Source: a virus. Taken from it: a stretch of 24,611 bases of DNA. The notes under the pieces were generated by a model. That model was given only the letters and a program-made list of their open reading frames with translations. It did not search any database and was not told the DNA's origin. This document shows positions 19,493 to 24,611 of the stretch, piece by piece. Position 1 is the stretch's first letter; the number at the start of each line of letters is the position of its first letter. The translations under genes were made by a program, and so were the position numbers. The stretch covers positions 1-24,611 of IMG/VR virus record IMGVR_UViG_3300037264_000934; one strand, written 5' to 3'.

Positions 19493-19863
19493 CAAAACAG
19501 GTCCAGGTTCTTGCCGAGCCGAGCTGCTAAACCCCTCGCTGCATTGTGAACCGGTGTCTCCAAATACTTCGAGGTTCCCACCGTGTGTCGATAGTCGGTC
19601 CGCTCATGCTGGACCAATGCGTAGGCCGAAGCTGCTCCGCCGAAACCGAGCGTCACCGACGATCGGGTACCGGAGACCACCGGGGGTTGAACATGGCCGG
19701 AGGCCCGCAGGGGGTTGTCTCGCACCGGGACGTAGTTGGCTTTGGAGTCGGTCATGATCCGCTGGCCTTCAACGTAGAGGGCTCGGCCCAAATCGGCTGA
19801 AGCGGTTTTCGGGTCGAGCCGTTTCATCAGCGCATCGATCCCGGTGATGGTGAACCTAGCCAA
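19492..19863 (-). CDS. HK97 gp10-like neck/tail completion protein, 123 aa
   Basis: The start is a TTG that overlaps the previous stop over 8 bases (TTGGCTAG). The sequence has VEGQRIMTDSKANYVPVRDN, then PLRASGHVQPP and SSVTLGFGGAASAYALVQHE, with YRHTVGTSKYLETPVHNAAR at the end. This matches the HK97 gp10 family of neck proteins that join head and tail. The TTG start is likely because the first residues (MARFTITGIDAL) fit the family. The other frames lack the motifs. Confidence 0.75.
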   Translation of the reverse strand: MARFTITGIDALMKRLDPKTASADLGRALYVEGQRIMTDSKANYVPVRDNPLRASGHVQPPVVSGTRSSVTLGFGGAASAYALVQHERTDYRHTVGTSKYLETPVHNAARGLAARLGKNLDLF

Positions 19864-20179
19864 GGAACCCGACCAAATGATGCACCCCGGATTCGTCGGG
19901 GAACGCCTGGAGTGCCATCAGCGGACCGAGAGTGGAGCCGTTCACCGTGACCCGAGAGTGCGGCGAGAACGTGGAAGTGGAAGCAATGTAGATTTTGGCC
20001 TGGGCCAGTTCCTCGATCCCCTCGAAGGTGCGGACCAATTCCTGTTTGCGGACGTAGCGGGCCTCGTAGGTGGAGCCTGCCGCCGCATAGGTCGGGTTGC
20101 CGTAGCCGTCGACCGAGGAGAGGGCGTAGACCCGCACCGTGTCGTTCATCAGGCCCAAGAAGTCCGACTCGAAGCTCAC
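19856..20179 (-). CDS. head-closure / stopper-like protein, 107 aa
   Basis: The GTG at 20179 overlaps the previous stop as GTGA; a longer frame from 20233 overlaps the upstream gene. The chain reads FLGLMNDTVRVYALSSVDGY, then YEARYVRKQELVRTFEGIEE and ends PHSRVTVNGSTLGPLMALQA, a small beta barrel pattern typical of head-closure (SPP1 gp16-like) proteins. It lies between the adaptor and the gp10-like genes, which is the normal order. The function would be to close the head after packaging. Confidence 0.7.
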   Translation of the reverse strand: MSFESDFLGLMNDTVRVYALSSVDGYGNPTYAAAGSTYEARYVRKQELVRTFEGIEELAQAKIYIASTSTFSPHSRVTVNGSTLGPLMALQAFPDESGVHHLVGFLG

Positions 20180-20610
20180 GTTGCAACCGTCTCGTGGTCG
20201 AATTGGCCGACCCGAGCGAACCCCTGCGCCCAATCCGTATCGTCCTGGTTGGCGTCCTTGTCCGCAACCGAAATCCCGCCGACGTAGGGACCGACCTTGC
20301 GAACTCCGATCATTCGGAGGGCTTTCGACTTGGAGCCGAGAATCTCCGATATGGACATCCCCGATCCGTAATCCAGTTTCAGGTCGCCGACCTGCTTGGA
20401 GACCACCCCTGCCAGGGTCTGGCCCCGGTCCGAACCGATCAGGGAGGCGACCGCAGCAGAAGCGGCGAGGTGGGCATTCCCGTAACCACCGGCGAAGTAG
20501 TCGATCTCGGCGTCGGCGAATATCTCCGAGCCGGTGGAAGTAGAAACGTCGCCGATCAGCAACCGGATCTCGTCTCCGATATCCGTCGAAGGGTGGCCCC
20601 TATAAGCCAC
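20176..20610 (-). CDS. head-tail adaptor (connector) protein, 144 aa
   Basis: A GTG start overlaps the tiny upstream ORF. The helices DEIRLLIGDVSTSTGSEIFA, DAEIDYFAGGYGNAHLAASA and ASLIGSDRGQTLAGVV followed by KQVGDLKLDYGSGMSI are typical of the gp6-like adaptor family, ring-forming proteins under the portal. It is the first of the connector genes in order. Few start alternatives exist; this GTG has only a weak purine stretch upstream. Confidence 0.75.
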   Translation of the reverse strand: MAYRGHPSTDIGDEIRLLIGDVSTSTGSEIFADAEIDYFAGGYGNAHLAASAAVASLIGSDRGQTLAGVVSKQVGDLKLDYGSGMSISEILGSKSKALRMIGVRKVGPYVGGISVADKDANQDDTDWAQGFARVGQFDHETVAT

Positions 20611-20680
20611 TCTGCCGCCGTTCGATCTCGTGGAGGTAGCGGTGCATCTTCTTCCACCAGCGGCGAGCCCGCCAGCGCAT
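20600..20680 (-). CDS. 26-aa basic Arg/Trp-rich ORF
   Basis: The ATG overlaps the previous stop as TGATG, and the stop lies inside the following adaptor gene. The peptide starts MRWRARRWWKKMHRYL and has over ten basic residues. It cannot be assigned to a family. A coupling role for the GTG-started adaptor gene is possible, since ribosomes ending here are placed at its start. Real translation is unproven. Confidence 0.45.
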   Translation of the reverse strand: MRWRARRWWKKMHRYLHEIERRQSGL

Positions 20681-21009
20681 CACTCTGCGACGCCTAACCA
20701 TACGGTCGTAGCCGCGGTGCGATTGTTAGCGGAGAGCGTCAGACGGAGCTTGTCGAACACTCTGGTCTGTCCGGTGGAGGCCAGGTAGACGTTGCCGGTC
20801 GAGTTGGCGGTCGACAACACCAGGACGTTCGACCACACCCCCGAGTTGCCGAGGGAGCCTTGAACCGAGCCGACCATCGTCTGAGCGGTGGCGCCACCGA
20901 CATAAGCCAGTGAGGCGATGCGGAACCCCCCACCGAAGAAGGCGGGGCCGAAGTTCCCGGTGGCGGTCGAAACCGTGACCGACTGTGCAGGTGGAGCGTT
21001 GCGATTCAT
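20680..21009 (-). CDS. small beta-rich head protein, 109 aa
   Basis: The ATG overlaps the previous stop as ATGA with GGAGA upstream. The sequence is Gly/Ser/Thr/Val-rich with alternating beta strands (SVTVSTATGNFGPAFFGG, GSVQGSLGNSGVWSNVLVLS, NVYLASTGQTRVFDKLRLT). This looks like a decoration or head fibre protein rather than an enzyme. The specific family is not recognised. It is between the Rossmann-like gene and the connector genes. Confidence 0.55.
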   Translation of the reverse strand: MNRNAPPAQSVTVSTATGNFGPAFFGGGFRIASLAYVGGATAQTMVGSVQGSLGNSGVWSNVLVLSTANSTGNVYLASTGQTRVFDKLRLTLSANNRTAATTVWLGVAE

Positions 21010-21842
21010 TCAGTCTCCTTTGGTTCTGATTCTACCTTTCCATTCTGTGAGGTATAGACCAACCCAAGATCCTGAGGTCGCATGTTCTTCAGATTCCATT
21101 GGACATCCTGCATCGCCCCGTCCAGCTGGTTGATGGCAGCGATCATCTGGGTCCGCTGGTTTTCCAACTGTCCCAGCTCGGTCTTGATCTGCTCCTTGCG
21201 TTGGCCCACCTCTTGAAGTCTGGTCATCCACTTGTCGATGATCGGTTCGGGGTCCTCGAACCCGTAAAGGTGAGTGGCTTTTAAGAGGTCGGTGCCTTTC
21301 GGAAGGTGGATGCCGATTCCCCGGCCGGCGGCGAGACCCAAGAAATATTCGCATGAGGGCCGTTGCTCCTGGTACTCGCTCCCCAGCAGAGTGTCTTGAG
21401 CCATGTCCACTCCGGTCACCGAAAGCTCGGTGCACCCCGAGGAGATAGCGAAGGCGATCAGCCAGGAGATGGTGTTGTTGAAGTAGGCGGGCGGATAGCC
21501 CTTGACCAGCTCGGTCCACGGGAACGGCATCTGATTCGGGATCTCGTACTTGCCCAAATCCTGGGGCCGGAGATACACCGGGCCTTGGAACGCTTTCAGC
21601 CAGTCGAGATGCTCATGGTCCTTGCCGTGGAACTTCTGCAAATCGTGGAGGTTGTACCAGACGTCCCAGGGCTTGTCGGGAAGTTGGGTGTGCAGACGGT
21701 TGATCCCCCAGCACTCCCAACCTTCCTGGCCGAACGGTGCCTCGTTGAAGTGGCCTTCGGCGAAACCAACAATGGCGACTTTGGGTTGGGTCAGGGTGCG
21801 GAATGGACTCTCGGTCCTGGTCTCTACTGTCATGGGGCGCAT
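21006..21842 (-). CDS. Rossmann-like protein with C-terminal coiled coil, 278 aa
   Basis: The start has AGGGG 5 nt upstream. The N-terminus is KVAIVGFAEGHFNEAPF followed by CWGINRLHTQLPDKPWDVWY, as in a family of phage proteins with a nucleotide-binding or MptE/DUF115-like fold. A middle segment is SWLIAFAISSGCTELSVTG. Residues from about 205 form a coiled coil (VGQRKEQIKTELGQLENQRT). Its role in virions is unknown; such genes recur in structural operons. A glycosyltransferase-like role is possible but not visible. Confidence 0.5.
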   Translation of the reverse strand: MRPMTVETRTESPFRTLTQPKVAIVGFAEGHFNEAPFGQEGWECWGINRLHTQLPDKPWDVWYNLHDLQKFHGKDHEHLDWLKAFQGPVYLRPQDLGKYEIPNQMPFPWTELVKGYPPAYFNNTISWLIAFAISSGCTELSVTGVDMAQDTLLGSEYQEQRPSCEYFLGLAAGRGIGIHLPKGTDLLKATHLYGFEDPEPIIDKWMTRLQEVGQRKEQIKTELGQLENQRTQMIAAINQLDGAMQDVQWNLKNMRPQDLGLVYTSQNGKVESEPKETE

Positions 21843-21855
21843 GGTACCCCTAAAC

Positions 21856-21888
21856 AGACGAGGCCCCGGTTAGCCCGAAGCCTCGTCT
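21856..21888 (-). terminator. 9-bp hairpin between head genes, possible terminator
   Basis: AGACGAGGC (21856-21864) pairs exactly with GCCTCGTCT (21880-21888) around a 15-nt loop that can form a small inner stem. It lies between the beta-rich head protein gene and the Rossmann-like gene, 13 bp upstream of the latter. Only a short GTTT follows on the minus strand, so the terminator is weak or works as an attenuator. A second short hairpin (CCCC-gct-GGGG) lies just after the previous stop. Confidence 0.5.
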
Positions 21889-21936
21889 TATGCGCTGATC
21901 TAAGGAGGATCTTGCGCGTCCCCAGCGGGGGAACTC

Positions 21937-22356
21937 TTATGAGCCGCCGGTGGAACCGGTGGTAGCGGATAGCGTCCACATTGCAGTGGAACCCATCGAC
22001 AGGATCGCCCACTGCGAGGTGGAGTTGGCAATGAAATGAATGGAAGGTGGATCGGCTCCTGTGGTAGCCGGAGCCGCGGTGTTGAACGTGGTCCCGTAGA
22101 ACACTGAGGCGGTAGCCCAAGTGTTGACGTTGGCTTCCAGAGAAGTGGTCCCGTTGTTCAAAACGGCCATGACCTCCTGGCCGATGAACGACGGTTCCGG
22201 CAGGATGATGTCGCCGGCAACCCCCGACGAGGCGTAGGCCAAAAGGTTCAAGCCGGTTTTCAACGTGACGAAGGCGTTGCCCACGGTGAGCGACGTGACC
22301 CTGACCGCGTCGCCCGCAGGGGAGAAGAACGGCCGCTTGGAATACTCTCTACCCAT
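21937..22356 (-). CDS. small beta-rich head protein, 139 aa
   Basis: ATG 22356 is favoured over 22371 because AGGAGG lies 6 nt upstream and because it overlaps the previous stop over 8 bases (ATGGGTAG). The protein has an N-terminal basic part (GREYSKRPFFS) and beta strands rich in Ser/Thr/Ala (VGNAFVTLKTGLNLLAYASS, IGQEVMAVLNNGTTSLEANV), ending TLSATTGSTGGS. It probably decorates the capsid, by composition and position. It is not assigned to a family. Confidence 0.55.
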   Translation of the reverse strand: MGREYSKRPFFSPAGDAVRVTSLTVGNAFVTLKTGLNLLAYASSGVAGDIILPEPSFIGQEVMAVLNNGTTSLEANVNTWATASVFYGTTFNTAAPATTGADPPSIHFIANSTSQWAILSMGSTAMWTLSATTGSTGGS

Positions 22357-22645
22357 AAGGGGCCTCCTCAATCGCTGTGACCAAATCCCGTTTCGTCATC
22401 CCCCGCTTCACCTCTGCTCCGACCTCCCGGCCATGCTCGATCAGCTCGTCCACCGTCAGCTTGGAAAGCGGCCGGGTCACCGGGTCCATGTCGATGAACC
22501 GGGTGCGTTGCAGGGAGCCGAGCTTGGACATTCCTACCTCTCCGGCGGCGAGGATGGCGTCACGGGAGATGGCGTCTCCACGGTCATACCATGTCCCCAT
22601 CCACTGGAAGCGGTTGAGCACTCGATACTGCTCAGCTACCGGCAT
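22349..22645 (-). CDS. hypothetical protein with SAP-like C-terminus, 98 aa
   Basis: The ATG overlaps the stop of the tiny upstream ORF as TGATG. The N-terminal half is beta-like (EQYRVLNRFQWMGTWYDRGD) and the C-terminal 35 residues (LTVDELIEHGREVGAEVKRG, MTKRDLVTAIEEA) resemble a helix-extended-loop-helix or SAP-like domain seen in small head proteins of phages. It may bind DNA or the capsid. It is co-translated with the capsid operon. Confidence 0.55.
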   Translation of the reverse strand: MPVAEQYRVLNRFQWMGTWYDRGDAISRDAILAAGEVGMSKLGSLQRTRFIDMDPVTRPLSKLTVDELIEHGREVGAEVKRGMTKRDLVTAIEEAPYG

Positions 22646-22743
22646 CAGGTTCTCACCACATTCCCAACTAGTGACGCTGACACATCGAACTCCTTAGCCA
22701 AGGCTTGATAGCTGAAAGCTAATTCTTCACGCCACGTAGTCAT
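22645..22743 (-). CDS. 32-aa ORF with helix-turn-helix-like sequence
   Basis: The ATG lies 5 nt after the major capsid stop, and the stop TGA overlaps the next start as TGATG. The peptide contains YQALAKEFDVSASLVGNVVR, whose spacing fits a helix-turn-helix as in C-terminal modules of phage HNH or homing nucleases, here without the nuclease. The ribosome site is weak (TAGG), so translation probably depends on coupling to the capsid gene. It may be a gene remnant or a small regulator. Confidence 0.5.
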   Translation of the reverse strand: MTTWREELAFSYQALAKEFDVSASLVGNVVRT

Positions 22744-22748
22744 ATTGC

Positions 22749-23696
22749 CTACGTAATGCAGTCGTCAAAAAAGTAACCGAGGGCCGAAGCGGTGACAGCA
22801 TGGTCGAAGGTGCGGAAGGACTGCACCCTGGGGAACGCCCCCTGCTCGGGGATGTCGAAGCGCTCAGTAGCGATCCCGTCCGGCCCGTAAGCGCTCCAAG
22901 TGAAGGTCCGGCCTGCGGTCGGAGTCCGCACCCCACCACCCGAGGTATGGATCAGGAGGGCGTCGTCGCCAACGATCATCGCACCGGTAGCAGCCAACCC
23001 TTCTTCGGCGGTGTTCCGGGCGGCCGAGGCCACCAGCACTTCGTCCAACCCGAGAACCGCAGCCACCAGACTTTCGGTGACCACGCCGGTTACCGAGTAC
23101 TTGATCCGGTCCAAGAGGTCCGGATGGTTGCGAAGGCCGTTGGCCCACGCCGAGTACCCGACCACCAGTTTGTTAGGTCTCCGGCCAGTGTTGCCCAGGA
23201 CCGTCACATCTCCGGTGGTCACGTTCTCGATCGGCGTCGATGAGGCGTCGTCCCAACGGGTGAAGTTAGTGGCCCCGGTGACGGTGGTGCCCCACACCCC
23301 GGAGGTCATCGCCGCCGTGACGAAGGCAACTTCCTCACGGATCATCAGGTCTTGCATCAGAACCGCGGCGGCGTCCTCTTCGAGGTCGATGCCGCGGTCG
23401 GCGTTGGCCCGCTCGTGGCGGCCCACGTCGTAGTGGACACCCCACACTTCGATCCAAAACGGAGTGTTGGAGAGCCGGAAGTCACGACCCGCAGTCGGGC
23501 CTTTGCCCGCATACGCCTCGGCGTCGGTCCTCAACAGGTCGGCGGAGGTGTAGATGTGGTAGCGGTTTGATTGCGTCGGGCTCGAAGCCACCGGGAAGGC
23601 CCGGCGTGCTACGAACTGGTCTGCGTTCTGGAAGGAGACGGCCACCGAGAAATCGGTGAGTGCCGCATCCACATGAAGTTCTGATGGTCCAGGCAT
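22749..23696 (-). CDS. major capsid protein, 315 aa
   Basis: An AGGAG ribosome site precedes the start. The length and sequence (FSVAVSFQNADQFVARRAFP, then WGVHYDVGRHERANADRGID and VVGYSAWANGLRNHPDLLDR) fit the HK97-fold major capsid proteins of small siphoviruses. The N-terminal arm and the E-loop-like part (SNTPFWIEVWG) are as expected. It lies after scaffold and decoration-like genes, in the standard order. No cleaved prodomain is obvious, which agrees with a separate scaffold. Confidence 0.85.
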   Translation of the reverse strand: MPGPSELHVDAALTDFSVAVSFQNADQFVARRAFPVASSPTQSNRYHIYTSADLLRTDAEAYAGKGPTAGRDFRLSNTPFWIEVWGVHYDVGRHERANADRGIDLEEDAAAVLMQDLMIREEVAFVTAAMTSGVWGTTVTGATNFTRWDDASSTPIENVTTGDVTVLGNTGRRPNKLVVGYSAWANGLRNHPDLLDRIKYSVTGVVTESLVAAVLGLDEVLVASAARNTAEEGLAATGAMIVGDDALLIHTSGGGVRTPTAGRTFTWSAYGPDGIATERFDIPEQGAFPRVQSFRTFDHAVTASALGYFFDDCIT

Positions 23697-23707
23697 CTCT
23701 ATATCTC

Positions 23708-24097
23708 CTAACCGGCTGTCCGTACCACTTCAACAACCCGGCCCGCCCCACCCGATGAGCCGCTGAGGATGACTCCCCAAGCCGTCGAGTCGGTGGTCGG
23801 GACGATTCCGAGGCCGAGCGTCGAGAATCCGATGGTGTTCCCGGCGTCCAACGTGGAAGCCGCCAGCCGTACCTTTATCACCGGGCCCCAACCCACCAGC
23901 ACAGATTCGACCCCGGCTCCTACCGTGGTAGCGGTGACCGAGTAGAGGGTGCCAACGATCAGCCCCGAGTTGTCTGTGGTCCCGGCCCCGAGCACGACGT
24001 GGCCGGTCGAGTTGATCCCGACCCCGGCGTAGAGCATGGTCGATGAGAAAGTGGCCCCGGCGATGGCCGAGAATTTGTTGGTGGCGTAATCACCCAT
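23708..24097 (-). CDS. head decoration-like protein, 129 aa
   Basis: The start overlaps the scaffold stop over 8 bases (ATGGGTGA). The protein is beta-rich and Gly/Thr/Val-rich (SSTMLYAGVGINSTGHVVLG, AGTTDNSGLIVGTLYSVTAT), with no enzymatic motif. This composition and position upstream of the capsid gene fit a capsid decoration or stabilising protein. The exact family is uncertain. Its end is followed by a short gap with the capsid ribosome site. Confidence 0.6.
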   Translation of the reverse strand: MGDYATNKFSAIAGATFSSTMLYAGVGINSTGHVVLGAGTTDNSGLIVGTLYSVTATTVGAGVESVLVGWGPVIKVRLAASTLDAGNTIGFSTLGLGIVPTTDSTAWGVILSGSSGGAGRVVEVVRTAG

Positions 24098-24611
24098 TAC
24101 GGGTCTCCTCTCGCAGGGCCTTACCTTGCTCGGTCTTCCAGAACTCCGCCCGCAACACTCTTACATCCTTCTCCGAGCCGGCGGCTACCGCCTTTTCGAC
24201 GTAGGCGGTCTGAGCGGATGCGGCGTCGGATTCTCCTTCACCCTTGCCGCCTACCTCACCGAACAGGGCGGCCAGGTCTTTACGCTGGGCGGCCGCGGTG
24301 AGAGCGCCTTCGATCTTGGCGAAAGCCTCGGGCGCCTTTTCGGAAAGCTCGGCGAGAACCGGCCCTACCTCTTCGGGTTTGCCCAGCAAGGCGGTGAGCG
24401 GTCGGGCCTTGGCGACGTATTCGGCTTCCCTCCGGGTGCGCCGCTCGGTGTCAAGATCGGCGCGGACTTTGGCCAGTTCGTCGGCTTGGGCTTTGAGGAT
24501 GGCCTGAACTTCGGGTGGGGCGTCCTTCGCCAACTCTTCCACCGTAGGTTCGGGAGTCAACGATTCGACCTTTGCTTCAAGGTCGGAAATCTTGGTTTCA
24601 GCCTCCGCCAG
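24090..24611 (-). CDS. scaffold-like protein (N-terminus cut by window edge)
   Basis: The frame is open to the right edge. The visible 173 residues begin in LAEAETKISDLEAKVESLTP, a coiled coil, so a TTG at 24560 is probably an internal Leu codon and not a start. The chain is highly charged and helical (QAILKAQADELAKVRADLDT, RRTRREAEYVAKARPLTALL), with a Gly/Ser-rich hinge (GGKGEGESDAASAQ) and a C-terminal helix. Such proteins guide capsid assembly. Position just upstream of decoration and capsid genes fits. The missing part and the portal or protease genes would be beyond the edge. Confidence 0.7.
   Translation of the reverse strand: MAEAETKISDLEAKVESLTPEPTVEELAKDAPPEVQAILKAQADELAKVRADLDTERRTRREAEYVAKARPLTALLGKPEEVGPVLAELSEKAPEAFAKIEGALTAAAQRKDLAALFGEVGGKGEGESDAASAQTAYVEKAVAAGSEKDVRVLRAEFWKTEQGKALREETRNG

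Overview
The window is a stretch of a tailed double-stranded DNA phage (siphovirus-type) genome or prophage. Every convincing gene lies on the minus strand, so the genes read from right (24611) to left (1). The genes are packed tightly: most neighbours overlap by ATGA, GTGA, TGATG or 8-base start/stop overlaps, and base composition is GC-rich. A sortase-type LPFTG surface protein with a Thr-rich linker, frequent GTG/TTG starts, high GC and an M15 peptidase endolysin all point to a Gram-positive, probably actinobacterial, host. This is inference: no host gene is present.

Right part (24611 to 17226), head and connector genes: a scaffold-like protein cut by the window edge, a small decoration-like protein, the major capsid protein, several small head proteins, a Rossmann-like protein, then a head-tail adaptor, stopper/neck proteins, tail terminator, a Com-like zinc finger, two paralogous tail tube proteins and a tail assembly chaperone with a G GGA AAA slippery site for a -1 frameshift. 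Middle (17080 to 11248): tape measure, a tail-tip protein, a zinc-ribbon protein, two paralogous receptor-binding-like proteins, then a lysis cassette of an M15 endolysin between two membrane (holin-like) proteins.

Left part (11120 to 1), early and accessory genes: a cysteine-protease-like protein, a ribbon-helix-helix protein, a protein with a 9-bp/tripeptide repeat, an ERF-type single-strand annealing protein, an LPFTG wall-anchored protein, a winged-helix protein whose gene contains four 23-bp iteron-like repeats (a candidate lambda-O-like origin), two related DNA methyltransferases, a Mom-like acyltransferase-fold protein, a secreted lytic transglycosylase, a LexA-type DNA-binding domain, an HNH endonuclease and a series of small genes ending in a terminase small subunit that runs off the left edge. 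The missing large terminase, portal and protease would lie between the left and right edges if the genome is circular or circularly permuted, so the window probably holds most of a compact genome. No integrase, DNA polymerase, primase or helicase is visible.

The points most worth following are the iterons inside the winged-helix gene, the scattered DNA-modification set (Mom-like, Com-like, two methyltransferases, one of them flanked by exact 16-bp repeats), a repeat region open in all six frames, the wall-anchored surface protein, the LexA-like regulator with a nearby SOS-box-like palindrome, and a set of tiny coupled ORFs. There is no stretch over 300 bases without a gene; the largest gap is 11121-11247. 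No tRNA, CRISPR or insertion sequence was seen.
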